Assembly (NCBI RefSeq): GCF_001938945.1 | Contig: NZ_MKIO01000041.1 | Span: forward strand, 329,556 to 393,555 | Direction: 5' to 3' | Source: Xaviernesmea rhizosphaerae | GTDB lineage: Bacteria; Pseudomonadota; Alphaproteobacteria; Rhizobiales; Rhizobiaceae | Length of the DNA: 64,000 nucleotides | In this document: positions 7,854 to 17,119 of the stretch, piece after piece | How the letters are laid out: every line of letters starts with the position of its first letter | Numbering within the stretch: position 1 is the first letter of the stretch | Position numbers and translations under genes: made by a program | The notes under the pieces: model-generated | Databases searched by the model: none | Told to the model about the DNA's origin: nothing | Seen by the model: only the letters and a program-made list of their open reading frames with translations

Positions 7854-9665
7854 TCACGCGGTGATGCCGCCGCCGACGATGTCGAAGACCAGCCCGTCCG
7901 CGCTGGCCTTGGCGCTTTTCTTGGCCTGGGCGATGCGCATGCTGATCGGCATGGCATGGGAGAAGACCTGGCCGCGCGGCAGCATCAGCACGGCGATGGA
8001 GCAGCGCATCAGCGGAAAGGCGGTCGGCGTGCCGTCGCGCGCCACGCCGCGAATGGCGCCGGCCTCGAGATCTCCGGGGGAATAGAGCTGGCGCACATCG
8101 GCGGAAAAGTCGGACAGAAGCCGGGCCATGTTGGCCTCCACCGTCGCCCGGCTCAGGCCGCGCACGCCGATGAAGAAATCATCGCCGCCGACATGGGCGA
8201 GGAACGTGCCTTCGCCGATGAAGTGGCGGCGCATCAGCGCGGCGAACAGCGTGATCGCCATATCGCCCTTCTGGAAGCCATAGGCATCATTATAGGGTTT
8301 GAAATTGTCGAAGTCGCAATAGCAGACGAAACGTTCCTCGTCGCCATCCTGCACCAGCGTCTGGATGTAGTCGCGGATCGCCCGGTTGCCCGGCAGGCCT
8401 GTCAGCGGATTTTCCTCCTGCGCGTGCTTGAGCTGCTTCTCGTGCAGGATGCGCAGCAGCGCGGAGGCCGAGAGGATGCCGGCATAGCGGGCATTCTCGG
8501 TGAGGATCACGCAGTCGCTGCCCTCCATGTCGGCGAAGGCACGCAGGATCTCCTCGGTGGGCATGTCGAGATCGGCGATCGGCGCAGGCGTGACGAAGTC
8601 CAGAACCGTGCGTCGATAGAGCTTGTTCTGCAGGAGATCGCGGCCGAAGGGATGGTAGATCATCTCCTTCAGGTGATGCTCGTGCAGCACGCCGCGCGGC
8701 TCGCCGCCGGCATTGATCACCGGCACGAAGCTGCGCTGCGGCGACTGGCGGAAGAAGTCGAAGACCGCATCCAGCCCCTCATTCTCGCTGACCACCGGCA
8801 CGATCTCCACCTGCTGGCGGATCAGCACCGCATCCAGCGAGCCATTGGCGATGCGGCGGCGACCCGCCTGCTCCAGGTGGACATAGGCGGATCGCAGGCT
8901 CATCGCATCACTCGTCGGCCGCGCCACATAATAGCCCTGCACGAGATCGCAGCCGAGATCGCGGCAGATGACGAATTCGGTTTCGGTTTCCACGCCCTCG
9001 GCAATCACGCGCGTTCCCAGAACATGGGAGGAATTGACGACCTGGCGCAGCACATGGCGCTTGCGCGGATTGGTCTCGATGCCCCGGATAAAGTGGCGGT
9101 CGATCTTGATGTAATCGACGGCGAGATCGCACAGAAGCTTCATGCCGTTGAAGCCGACACCGAAATCGTCGATCGCCAGCTTGAAGCCGAGCGCCTTCAG
9201 GCTGCGGATCATGCCGGCCAGATCGTCGGCGCCGGCGAAATGGTCGAAGCGCTCGGACAGTTCGAAGCAGATGGCCGAAGCTGGAATGGCGGCGCCCTCC
9301 AGGCTCGCCAACAGGCGCTGCGCATAGGCGACGATCTTGCCGGCGACGCGGCCGTCGACATTGAGAAACAAAGTGCGCGTGGAGAAATCCGGCAGGTCGG
9401 CGAAGATCGCCAGCGCGCGGCTGGCCACCATCTGCTCCAGCGCCAGAAGCTGTCCCTCGGCCTGCGCCCGATCGAGGAGATCATGCGGCGTGGAAAAGCC
9501 CAGGCGGTCGTGGCCGCGGATCAGCGCCTCATAGCCGAACACCAGACCCGTGGCGACTTCGGCGATCGGCTGGAAGGCCGGCTGAATCGCCAGCTTGGCA
9601 AGGGACAGGATTTCATCCGGCCGAACGGGATCGACCATGGCCTGACGGGGCAGTGTGTTGCGCAT
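7854..9665 (-). CDS. EAL-CBS-GGDEF cyclic di-GMP signalling protein
   Basis: A 603-residue cytoplasmic protein with an unusual order: EAL phosphodiesterase domain first (about 25-265), a pair of CBS repeats (about 285-420), then a GGDEF domain (about 430-600). EAL residues look intact: YEALIRG, FLNVDG, CFELSER, AIDDFGVGFNG, IKIDRHFI and AEGVETE. The GGDEF site reads GGDDF, an accepted variant, with DFDNFKPYNDAYG upstream. So both synthesis and breakdown of c-di-GMP are possible, with the CBS pair as a likely nucleotide-sensing switch. There is no membrane segment. The start at 9665 has GAGG 7 nt upstream; the longer frame to 9782 lacks support. Confidence 0.9.
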   Translation of the reverse strand: MRNTLPRQAMVDPVRPDEILSLAKLAIQPAFQPIAEVATGLVFGYEALIRGHDRLGFSTPHDLLDRAQAEGQLLALEQMVASRALAIFADLPDFSTRTLFLNVDGRVAGKIVAYAQRLLASLEGAAIPASAICFELSERFDHFAGADDLAGMIRSLKALGFKLAIDDFGVGFNGMKLLCDLAVDYIKIDRHFIRGIETNPRKRHVLRQVVNSSHVLGTRVIAEGVETETEFVICRDLGCDLVQGYYVARPTSDAMSLRSAYVHLEQAGRRRIANGSLDAVLIRQQVEIVPVVSENEGLDAVFDFFRQSPQRSFVPVINAGGEPRGVLHEHHLKEMIYHPFGRDLLQNKLYRRTVLDFVTPAPIADLDMPTEEILRAFADMEGSDCVILTENARYAGILSASALLRILHEKQLKHAQEENPLTGLPGNRAIRDYIQTLVQDGDEERFVCYCDFDNFKPYNDAYGFQKGDMAITLFAALMRRHFIGEGTFLAHVGGDDFFIGVRGLSRATVEANMARLLSDFSADVRQLYSPGDLEAGAIRGVARDGTPTAFPLMRCSIAVLMLPRGQVFSHAMPISMRIAQAKKSAKASADGLVFDIVGGGITA

Positions 9666-10146
9666 GATGAGGCCTCGCGGCGGGATTCTGACAACGGTTG
9701 GAATGACTTTGACATTTGCCTTCGAGCATTCTGCAGGCTGTCGCAAATATGAAAACCACACCAATAGCCTGAGGTTAGGCACACAGGCTCAACGAAGGCT
9801 TACGCCAGCATGACAGTTAGATGATGATTTCGGTAAAGTTTTAGCTTGTTCGGATCGGCGTACGGAAGAGGGCAAGGGCAGGCAAGGCGCCGAAACGATG
9901 CGGGCAGCGCCCATCCAGGACATGCGCATCACGTCAGATTTTTGTTGATTGTTTGATCAATCAAAAATAAACTCGTCTGATCAAAGCGGCTTATCACGGC
10001 CGTCTGCCGCCGGGCGGAACCGGCGGCAACCAGGCCCGGCGCGTGGGTTTCATGCCGCTGTGACACAGGCACGACATGCCGGCCTCCTACAGCAAGGTCT
10101 GGCGCCTTCGGGCGCCACCCCTCTCATCTTAGACGGACGATCCTCC
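9666..10146. other. Divergent intergenic region before the bet locus
   Basis: About 480 nt without a gene between the EAL-GGDEF gene and the phosphodiesterase gene. It contains the candidate BetI operator and an overlapping promoter-like pair at 9945-9973, listed separately. The rest shows nothing I recognise. Confidence 0.5.
9945..9964 (+). promoter_or_regulatory. Candidate BetI operator overlapping a promoter
   Basis: A perfect inverted repeat TTGATTG-N6-CAATCAA. The TTGATTG half-site is the core of the operator known for BetI in Escherichia coli. TTGATT (9945-9950) could also serve as a -35 box, with TAAACT (9968-9973) 17 nt later as -10, so bound BetI would block transcription. The first gene downstream is the phosphodiesterase at 10147, followed by betI. 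This assignment is inference from the palindrome, promoter geometry and gene order. Confidence 0.55.
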
Positions 10147-10986
10147 ATGGCGCTCAAGGCAAAACTCCTCCTGATCATTCTCGACGGCCAGCCCTGGCGC
10201 GTTGCGCGCCGTTTCATGGGCAACCTCGAGGGCTGGGTGCAGGCGGGCGAGGCGCGGGTCTGGCGCATGCGCTCGGTGGTGCCTTCCACCTCCGCGTCCT
10301 GCTATGCCTCGATCCATACGGGCGTCACGCCGCAGGTCCATGGCGTCCTGTCCAACGACACGCTGTTTCGTGTGGCGGAGCCGGACGTTTTCTCGGAAGT
10401 GGCCAAGGCCGGCGGGCGCAGCGGCGCGGTCACCCATTCTTTCTGGTCCACCTTCTTCCAGCGCGCGCCCTTCGACGCGGTCAGCGACATCGAATATGAC
10501 GAACCGACCGGGCCGATCCACCATGGCCGCTTCCACACCATGGCCGGTTACAACCACGACAATCAGATGACGCCGAGCGATTTCGATCTCTTTGCCACGC
10601 TGAGCATGCTGACGCAGCGTTTTGCCATCGATTACGGCATTCTCCACACCTGCACGCTCGACAGCATGGGCCATCGCTACGGCCATGATTGCGCGGAGAT
10701 GGATGCGGCCTGCTTCACCATCGACGCCCAGCTCGCCCGCTTCCTGCCGCTCTGGCGCAAGGCCGGCTACGAGGTGATCGTGACCGCCGATCACGGCCAG
10801 ACCGATCGCGGCCATCATGGCGGGCGCGACCCGGAGATGCAGGACGTAGCCTTCTACTGGTTCGGCGGCGGACAAGGCCCCGAGGAGGACACGCTGCTCG
10901 ATCAGCTGCAGCTGGCGCCCACCATCCTATCCCGGCTCGGCGTGCCCGTGCCGGAGACGATGAAGGCCGCACCCTTCCTGCGCTGA
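10147..10986 (+). CDS. Alkaline-phosphatase-superfamily phosphodiesterase/nucleotide pyrophosphatase
   Basis: A 279-residue protein with the metal-site layout of the type I phosphodiesterase family: ILDG near residue 13, a nucleophile region PSTSASCYASIHTGVTPQVH, DSMGHRYGHD, and TADHGQTDRGHHGG. It has no signal peptide, so it is probably cytoplasmic. It sits between the candidate BetI operator and betI, 96 nt before the latter and on the same strand. I infer that it feeds the choline pathway, for example by releasing choline or a choline precursor from a phospho-ester, but no substrate can be read from the sequence. The start is the ATG after a TCCTCC tract; no strong ribosome-binding site is visible. 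Confidence 0.75.
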   Translation: MALKAKLLLIILDGQPWRVARRFMGNLEGWVQAGEARVWRMRSVVPSTSASCYASIHTGVTPQVHGVLSNDTLFRVAEPDVFSEVAKAGGRSGAVTHSFWSTFFQRAPFDAVSDIEYDEPTGPIHHGRFHTMAGYNHDNQMTPSDFDLFATLSMLTQRFAIDYGILHTCTLDSMGHRYGHDCAEMDAACFTIDAQLARFLPLWRKAGYEVIVTADHGQTDRGHHGGRDPEMQDVAFYWFGGGQGPEEDTLLDQLQLAPTILSRLGVPVPETMKAAPFLR

Positions 10987-11082
10987 GGCGATCGCCTTCG
11001 ACCAAGCGGGACGGCGGGCGCCGCCATCCCGCCTGAGCCCTCCCCTCTTCCCGTCAACCCCTTAAGCGCCCGGAGGCGCGGC

Positions 11083-11763
11083 ATGCCGAAGATCGGAATG
11101 GAGCCCATACGCCGCCAGGCGCTGACGGATGCGGCGCTGCGCGCCATCGCCGATCACGGCTCGCTCGGCGTGACCATGTCGCAGATCGCCCGGCAGGCTG
11201 GCGTCTCGCCCGCGCTCGCCCATCACTATTTCGGCTCGAAGGACGAGCTACTGGTCGCCACCATGCGCATGCTGCTCGAACGGCTGCGGGCCGATACGGT
11301 GGCGCGGCTGCGACGGGCGGAGAGCCCGCGCGCGCGGCTGTCGACGCTGATCGCCGTCAGCTTCCAGGCCGACCAATTCCAGCCGGAAACCGTGGCCGCA
11401 TGGCTTGCCTTTTACGGCGAGGCGCAGCGCTCCGCCCCGTTGCGCCGCCTGCTGATCGTCTATGCTCGCCGGCTGCGCTCCAACCTGATCGACGCGCTGG
11501 TGGCACTGACATCGCGCGATGACGCAGCGCGGATCGCGGAGGGCGCAGCGGCGATGATCGATGGACTTTATTTGCGGCAAGCTCTTGAGGCCGTGCCGCT
11601 GGGGCCGGAGGCCTGCGCAGCACTTGTGGAGGACCACGTCGCCCGCCAGCTGGCAGGCCCTCGGACGGAAACAGCTGCCTCGGGGCCCGCAAACAGGGAT
11701 CAGGGCACTCAGGACCCGGTCCTTCAGGATGAAGACAATCGCAGCGGGAGGAATGCGCGGTGA
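11083..11763 (+). CDS. betI: Choline-responsive TetR-family repressor BetI
   Basis: A 226-residue TetR-type repressor. The N-terminal helix-turn-helix reads TMSQIARQAGVSPALAHHYFGSKDELL, matching BetI. The C-terminal domain contains AAWLAFYGEAQRSAPLRRLL and the ending AAAMIDGLYLRQAL typical of BetI, where it senses choline. The tail after about residue 195 (TETAASGPANRDQGTQDPV) is longer than usual and probably disordered. It overlaps betC by four bases (GTGA), which points to translational coupling. BetI is expected to repress the locus through the palindrome at 9945-9964. Confidence 0.93.
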   Translation: MPKIGMEPIRRQALTDAALRAIADHGSLGVTMSQIARQAGVSPALAHHYFGSKDELLVATMRMLLERLRADTVARLRRAESPRARLSTLIAVSFQADQFQPETVAAWLAFYGEAQRSAPLRRLLIVYARRLRSNLIDALVALTSRDDAARIAEGAAAMIDGLYLRQALEAVPLGPEACAALVEDHVARQLAGPRTETAASGPANRDQGTQDPVLQDEDNRSGRNAR

Positions 11764-13313
11764 GCAAGGTGGCGAAGATGACGGGCGCGAAGCCGAACAT
11801 CCTGGTGATCATGGTCGATCAGCTCAACGGGACCTTGTTTCCCGACGGGCCGGCCGATTTCCTCCATGCGCCGCATTTGAAAGCGCTGGCCGGCCGCTCG
11901 GCCCGCTTTGCCAACAACTACACCTCCTCGCCGCTCTGCGCCCCGGCGCGCGCCTCCTTCATGGCTGGGCAATTGCCGAGCCGCACCCGCGTCTATGACA
12001 ATGCCGCCGAATATGTCTCCTCCATCCCCACCTTCGCCCATCACCTGCGCCGCGCCGGCTATTACACCGCGCTGTCGGGCAAGATGCATTTCGTCGGCCC
12101 CGACCAGCTGCACGGCTTCGAGGAGCGGCTGACGACGGACATCTACCCCGCAGATTTCGGCTGGACGCCCGACTATCGCAAGCCCGGCGAGCGGATCGAC
12201 TGGTGGTATCACAATATGGGTTCGGTGACGGGCGCCGGTGTGGCCGAGATCACCAACCAGATGGAATATGACGACGAGGTCGCCTTCCTCGCCAACCAGA
12301 AGCTCTATCATCTGGCGCGCGAAAACGACGATCCCGCCCGCCGGCCCTGGTGCCTCGTCGCCTCCTTCACCCATCCGCACGACCCCTATGTCGCCCGGCG
12401 AAAGTTCTGGGATCTTTATGAGGACTGCGCCCATCTGGAGCCCGAAATCGGCATGCTGGCCGAGCAGGACCCGCATTCCCGGCGCATCCTCGCGGCCTGC
12501 GACTATGCCAGCTTCGACATCACGCAGGAGGACGTACGCCGCTCCCGCCGCGCCTATTTCGCCAATATCTCCTATCTCGACGAAAAGGTCGGCGAGCTCG
12601 TCGACACGCTCAGCCGCACGCGGATGCTCGATGACACGCTGATCCTGTTCTGCTCGGACCATGGCGACATGCTGGGCGAGCGCGGACTGTGGTTCAAGAT
12701 GAACTTCTTCGAGGGATCGGCCCGTGTGCCGCTGATGATCGCCGGTCCCGGCGTTGCCGCCGGCCTGCACGCCGCCCCCGTCTCCAATCTCGACGTGACG
12801 CCGACGCTCTGCGATCTCGCCGGCATTTCCATGGACGAAATCATGCCCTGGACCGATGGCGAAAGCCTCGTGCCGGTCATCACAGGCGCGGCGCCGCGCA
12901 GCGCTCCGGTGCTGATGGAATATGCCGCCGAGGCCTCGCATGCGCCGATGGTGGCGATCCGCGAGGGCAAGTGGAAATACACCCATTGTCCCCTCGACCC
13001 GGACCAGCTCTTCGATCTCGAGGCCGATCCGCACGAGCTCAACAATCTCGCGCTTGCGCCGCCCGACGCCGCCACTGCCGCCACGCTCGAGGCTTTCCGC
13101 CAGATGCGCGAGGCGCGCTGGGACATGGAGGCCTTCGACGCCGCCGTGCGCGAGAGTCAGGCGCGGCGCTGGGTGGTCTACGAGGCGCTGCGCAACGGCG
13201 CCTATTATCCGTGGGACCACCAGCCGCTGCGCGACGCCTCCGAACGCTACATGCGCAACCACATGAACCTCGACAATCTCGAGGACAGCAAACGTTATCC
13301 GCGAGGGGAATAA
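11760..13313 (+). CDS. betC: Choline sulfatase BetC
   Basis: Hydrolyses choline-O-sulfate to choline and sulfate, giving the choline that betA and betB turn into glycine betaine. The 517-residue product belongs to the formylglycine-dependent sulfatases: the modifiable cysteine is Cys60 in SSPLCAPARASF. An N-terminal metal motif (MVDQLNGTLFPD) and the later FCSDHGDMLGERG are in place. The C-terminal block (QARRWVVYEALRNGAYYPWDH and MRNHMNLD) is the betC-specific ending. The GTG at 11760 overlaps the betI stop; an ATG at 11778 is a possible alternative start. betB follows after 4 nt. Confidence 0.95.
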   Translation: MSKVAKMTGAKPNILVIMVDQLNGTLFPDGPADFLHAPHLKALAGRSARFANNYTSSPLCAPARASFMAGQLPSRTRVYDNAAEYVSSIPTFAHHLRRAGYYTALSGKMHFVGPDQLHGFEERLTTDIYPADFGWTPDYRKPGERIDWWYHNMGSVTGAGVAEITNQMEYDDEVAFLANQKLYHLARENDDPARRPWCLVASFTHPHDPYVARRKFWDLYEDCAHLEPEIGMLAEQDPHSRRILAACDYASFDITQEDVRRSRRAYFANISYLDEKVGELVDTLSRTRMLDDTLILFCSDHGDMLGERGLWFKMNFFEGSARVPLMIAGPGVAAGLHAAPVSNLDVTPTLCDLAGISMDEIMPWTDGESLVPVITGAAPRSAPVLMEYAAEASHAPMVAIREGKWKYTHCPLDPDQLFDLEADPHELNNLALAPPDAATAATLEAFRQMREARWDMEAFDAAVRESQARRWVVYEALRNGAYYPWDHQPLRDASERYMRNHMNLDNLEDSKRYPRGE

Positions 13314-13317
13314 TCCG

Positions 13318-14781
13318 ATGAGAGCTCAGCCACCCGCCTCCCATTTCATCGACGGCGCCTATGTCGAGGATGAAGCCGGCACCCCCTTCGACAGCATCTA
13401 CCCCGCCACGGGCGAGGTGATCGCCAGGCTGCATGCCGCAACCCCCGCGATCGTCGAAAAGGCCGTGGCCTCGGCCAAGCGCGCGCAGAAGGACTGGGCG
13501 GCGATGAGCCCGACGGCGCGCGGCCGCATCCTGAAACGCGCCGCCGAGATCATGCGCGCGCGCAACCGGGAGCTTTCCGAGCTGGAGACGCTCGACACCG
13601 GCAAGCCGATCCAGGAAACCATCGTCGCCGACCCGACCTCGGGCGCGGATGCCTTTGAATTCTTCGGCGGCATCGCCGCCGTCGGCCTCAATGGCAGCCA
13701 CATCCCGCTCGGGGCCGATTTTGCCTATACCAAGCGCGTGCCGCTCGGCGTCTGCGTGGGCATCGGCGCCTGGAACTATCCGCAGCAGATCGCCTGCTGG
13801 AAGGGCGCGCCGGCGCTGGTGGCCGGCAATGCCATGGTGTTCAAGCCTTCGGAAAACACGCCGCTCGGCGCCTTAAAGATCGCCGAGATCCTGATCGAGG
13901 CCGGCCTGCCCAAGGGGCTCTACAATGTCATCCAGGGCGACCGCACCACCGGCCCGCTCCTGGTGGAGCATCCCGATGTCGCCAAGGTCTCGCTGACCGG
14001 CTCGGTGCCGACGGGGCGCAAGGTAGCGGCGGCGGCTGCCGGCCATCTCAAGCATGTGACCATGGAGCTTGGCGGCAAATCGCCGCTGATCGTCTTCGAC
14101 GATGCCGATCTCGAGTCCGCCATCGGCGGCGCCATGCTCGGCAATTTCTATTCCACCGGCCAGGTCTGCTCCAACGCCACCCGCGTCTTCGTGCACAAGG
14201 CGATCAAGGCGCCCTTCCTCGAGCGGCTGAAGGCCCGGACGGAAGCCATCAAGATCGGTGATCCGATGGACGAAGAAACCCAGCTCGGGCCGATGGTCTC
14301 GGCCGCTCAGCGCGCCAAGGTGCTGGACTATATCGCCAAGGGTCAGGCCGAAGGCGCGCGGCTCGTCACCGGCGGCGGCATTCCCAACCATGTGCCGGGT
14401 GAAGGCACCTATATCCAGCCGACCGTCTTTGCCGACGTGACCGACGACATGACCATCGCGCGTGAGGAGATCTTCGGGCCTGTCATGTGCGTGCTGGACT
14501 TCCAGGACGAGGAGGATGTGCTCGCCCGCGCCAATGCCAGCGAATTCGGGCTCGCCGCCGGCGTCTTCACGGCCGACATGACCCGGGCCCACCGCATGGT
14601 CGACCGGCTGGAAGCCGGCACGCTCTGGATCAACAGCTACAATCTCTGCCCGGTCGAAATCCCCTTCGGCGGCTCCAAGCAGTCCGGCTTCGGTCGCGAG
14701 AACGCGCTGGCCGCGTTGGAGCATTACAGCGAGCTGAAGACGGTCTATGTCGGCATGGGCAAGGTCGAGGCGCCCTATTGA
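13318..14781 (+). CDS. betB: Betaine aldehyde dehydrogenase BetB
   Basis: Oxidises betaine aldehyde to glycine betaine with NAD(P)+, the last step of osmoprotectant synthesis. The 487-residue enzyme is of full length. Key aldehyde dehydrogenase residues are visible: Lys176 in FKPSENTP, Glu250 in ELGGKSP and the catalytic Cys284 in TGQVCSNATRVF. The C-terminal NSYNLCPVEIPFGGSKQSG is typical of BetB. It starts 4 nt after betC. Its stop codon overlaps the end of the antisense XRE gene by 7 nt. Confidence 0.95.
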   Translation: MRAQPPASHFIDGAYVEDEAGTPFDSIYPATGEVIARLHAATPAIVEKAVASAKRAQKDWAAMSPTARGRILKRAAEIMRARNRELSELETLDTGKPIQETIVADPTSGADAFEFFGGIAAVGLNGSHIPLGADFAYTKRVPLGVCVGIGAWNYPQQIACWKGAPALVAGNAMVFKPSENTPLGALKIAEILIEAGLPKGLYNVIQGDRTTGPLLVEHPDVAKVSLTGSVPTGRKVAAAAAGHLKHVTMELGGKSPLIVFDDADLESAIGGAMLGNFYSTGQVCSNATRVFVHKAIKAPFLERLKARTEAIKIGDPMDEETQLGPMVSAAQRAKVLDYIAKGQAEGARLVTGGGIPNHVPGEGTYIQPTVFADVTDDMTIAREEIFGPVMCVLDFQDEEDVLARANASEFGLAAGVFTADMTRAHRMVDRLEAGTLWINSYNLCPVEIPFGGSKQSGFGRENALAALEHYSELKTVYVGMGKVEAPY

Positions 14782-15197
14782 TGGGCGTCGCGCTCCACCA
14801 CGAGATCGTCCAGATCGACCTTCAGCACGCCGGCGATGCGCTTGAGAACGTCGACCGAGCCGGTCTTCTTCACCGCCTCGATCTCGGAGAGATAGGGCTG
14901 CGAGATGCCGGCGGCGGCGGCGAGTTCGGAGACGGTCAGATTGCGATAGGTGCGGATGCGGCTGTCGGTGTCGATCAATTCCTCGACCAGTTCCATGGGC
15001 CAGGTCTCCTCGCCAGCGGCAATGCGCGCGAGGATCACATCGGTTTGCAGGCCATCGACCAGATCCTCGAAATCCTCTTCGGCGATCTGGACATAGGCTC
15101 TGCCGTCGATCGTCACCCTGCGAATGTCGATTCCGTTCAAGATATCGTCGCCAGCGATCTCCAGTCCTTTCCGTCCGCCCGTCGCCTCCATTAGCAT
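14775..15197 (-). CDS. XRE-family helix-turn-helix regulator (antitoxin-like), antisense inside the bet locus
   Basis: A 140-residue protein. The first part (about 20-60, RRVTIDGRAYVQIAEEDFED) resembles the prevent-host-death-like N-domain seen in some antitoxins; the second part is an XRE helix-turn-helix (LTVSELAAAAGISQPYLSEIE, about 87-107) followed by a dimer helix. No toxin gene is adjacent. It lies between betB and betA on the opposite strand, tail-to-tail overlap with betB and about 17 nt head to head with betA, so bet transcripts must pass through it antisense. Start ATG at 15197 or 15191; neither has a clear ribosome-binding site. Confidence 0.8.
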   Translation of the reverse strand: MLMEATGGRKGLEIAGDDILNGIDIRRVTIDGRAYVQIAEEDFEDLVDGLQTDVILARIAAGEETWPMELVEELIDTDSRIRTYRNLTVSELAAAAGISQPYLSEIEAVKKTGSVDVLKRIAGVLKVDLDDLVVERDAHQ

Positions 15198-15214
15198 ATG
15201 AGGGAATGAAGATC

Positions 15215-16870
15215 ATGACCATAGAAGCGGATTTCGTCATCATCGGCTCCGGCTCGGCGGGCTCGGCGATCGCCTATCGCCTGTCCGAGGACGGGCGGCA
15301 CAAGGTGATCGTCATCGAGGCCGGCGGTTCGGATTTCGGGCCCTTCATCCAGATGCCGGCAGCGCTCGCCTGGCCGATGAGCATGAAGCGCTATAATTGG
15401 GGCTATCTCTCCGAGCCGGAGCCGAATCTCAACAACCGCCGCATCACCGCGCCGCGCGGCAAGGTGCTGGGTGGCTCCTCCTCGATCAACGGGCTGGTCT
15501 ATGTACGCGGCCATGCCGAGGACTTCAACCGCTGGGAGGCGCTGGGCGCCAGCGGCTGGGCCTATGCCGATGTGCTGCCATACTTCAAGCGGATGGAAAC
15601 CTCCCATGGCGGCGAGGAGGGCTGGCGCGGCACGGACGGGCCGCTGCATGTGCAGCGCGGCCCGGTGAAGAACCCGCTGTTCCACGCCTTCATCCAGGCC
15701 GGCAAGCAAGCGGGCTTCGAGGAAACCGCCGATTATAACGGCTCCAAGCAGGAAGGCTTCGGCCTGATGGAGCAGACCATCTACAAGGGGCGGCGCTGGT
15801 CGGCGGCCAATGCCTATCTGCGCCCGGCGATGAAGCGCGGCAATGTCGAGGTGGTCCATGGCCTGGCCGAGCGCATCGTCATCGAGAACGGCGTGGCCAA
15901 GGGCGTCGAGATCCGCCAGGGCAAGGCGCTCACCACCATCCGCGCCCGGCGCGAGGTGATCGTCTCGGCCTCCTCCTTCAATTCGCCGAAGCTCCTGATG
16001 CTGTCGGGCATCGGCCCGGCCGCCCATCTCCAGGCCATGGGCATTCCCGTCATCGCCGACCGGCCCGGTGTGGGCGCCAATCTGCAGGATCACATGGAGT
16101 TCTACTTCCAGCAGATCTCCACCAAGCCGGTCTCGCTCTATTCCTGGCTGCCCTGGTTCTGGCAGGGCGTCGCCGGTGCGCAATGGCTCCTGTCGAAGGG
16201 CGGCCTTGGCGCCTCCAACCAGTTCGAGGCCTGCGCTTTCCTGCGCTCCGCCCCCGGGCTGAAGCAGCCGGACATTCAATATCACTTCCTTCCCGTCGCC
16301 ATCTCCTATGACGGCAAGGCTGCCGCCAAGAGCCATGGCTTCCAGGTCCATGTCGGCTACAACCTGTCGAAATCGCGCGGGAATGTCACGCTGCGCTCGC
16401 CCGACCCTTCTGCCGATCCGGTGATCCGCTTCAACTATATGAGCCATCCGGAAGACTGGGAGAAGTTCCGCCATTGCGTGCGGCTGACGCGCGAGATCTT
16501 CGGCCAGAAGGCCTTCGACGCCTTTCGCGGGCCGGAGATCCAGCCGGGCGAGGCCGTGCAGAGCGACGATCAGATCGACGCCTTCCTGCGCGAGCATCTG
16601 GAAAGCGCCTATCACCCCTGCGGCACCTGCCGCATGGGCCGGGCGGACGACCCCATGGCCGTGGTCGATCCCGAATGCCGGGTGATCGGGGTGGAGGGCC
16701 TGCGCGTGGCCGACAGCTCCATCTTCCCCCATGTCACCTATGGCAATCTCAACAGCCCGTCGATCATGACCGGCGAGAAGGCGGCCGACCATATTCTCGG
16801 CAAGGCGCCGCTCGCCCGCTCCAACCAGGAACCCTGGACCAATCCAAGGGCGGCCGTCAGCGACCGCTGA
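15215..16870 (+). CDS. betA: Choline dehydrogenase BetA
   Basis: FAD-dependent GMC oxidoreductase that oxidises choline to betaine aldehyde, probably at the inner membrane. The 551-residue product opens with the dinucleotide fold IIGSGSAGSAIAYRLSE, then the GMC signatures GKVLGGSSSINGLVYVRGH and SPKLLMLSGIGP, and ends with the active-site region ESAYHPCGTCRMG...SIFPHVTYGNLN. I chose ATG 15215 (MTIEADFV) because AGGGA lies 9 nt upstream; the ATG at 15206 directly abuts that sequence. It is separated from betB by the antisense XRE gene, so its own promoter would have to sit inside that gene unless it is read from upstream. Confidence 0.95.
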   Translation: MTIEADFVIIGSGSAGSAIAYRLSEDGRHKVIVIEAGGSDFGPFIQMPAALAWPMSMKRYNWGYLSEPEPNLNNRRITAPRGKVLGGSSSINGLVYVRGHAEDFNRWEALGASGWAYADVLPYFKRMETSHGGEEGWRGTDGPLHVQRGPVKNPLFHAFIQAGKQAGFEETADYNGSKQEGFGLMEQTIYKGRRWSAANAYLRPAMKRGNVEVVHGLAERIVIENGVAKGVEIRQGKALTTIRARREVIVSASSFNSPKLLMLSGIGPAAHLQAMGIPVIADRPGVGANLQDHMEFYFQQISTKPVSLYSWLPWFWQGVAGAQWLLSKGGLGASNQFEACAFLRSAPGLKQPDIQYHFLPVAISYDGKAAAKSHGFQVHVGYNLSKSRGNVTLRSPDPSADPVIRFNYMSHPEDWEKFRHCVRLTREIFGQKAFDAFRGPEIQPGEAVQSDDQIDAFLREHLESAYHPCGTCRMGRADDPMAVVDPECRVIGVEGLRVADSSIFPHVTYGNLNSPSIMTGEKAADHILGKAPLARSNQEPWTNPRAAVSDR

Positions 16871-17119
16871 CCAAGCCTTGCCGGCGGCGGCAAGAGACCG
16901 CCCGCCGGCACCGCAAAGCTTGGTTTTCTCCACAGCAAGGTCGTAAAACCACGGTCAGGCCGGATCGAGACTGGACAAACTGTTAAATTTCCACCGATCC
17001 CACAAAAAAAACCCTATTGCAGGCTTGATTTCCGAAAGGAAACCCCCGCACTCTCTCTGCATTGGACCGGAATTGGATAATTTCGGGACTCGCATTGGGC
17101 CTGGCGGAGGAAAAAGGTC
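16871..17119. other. Intergenic region
   Basis: About 250 nt. It holds an A-run (near 17003) and the sequence ahead of the small gene at 17120, with GGAGGAAAAAGGTC as ribosome-binding region. No other element is recognisable. Confidence 0.4.

Noticed and set aside
7956..9752. 598-codon plus-strand frame opposite the EAL-GGDEF gene
   Set aside because: Antisense shadow; no domain, while the minus strand carries intact EAL, CBS and GGDEF motifs.
15191..16933. 580-codon minus-strand frame opposite betA
   Set aside because: Antisense shadow of a clear choline dehydrogenase.
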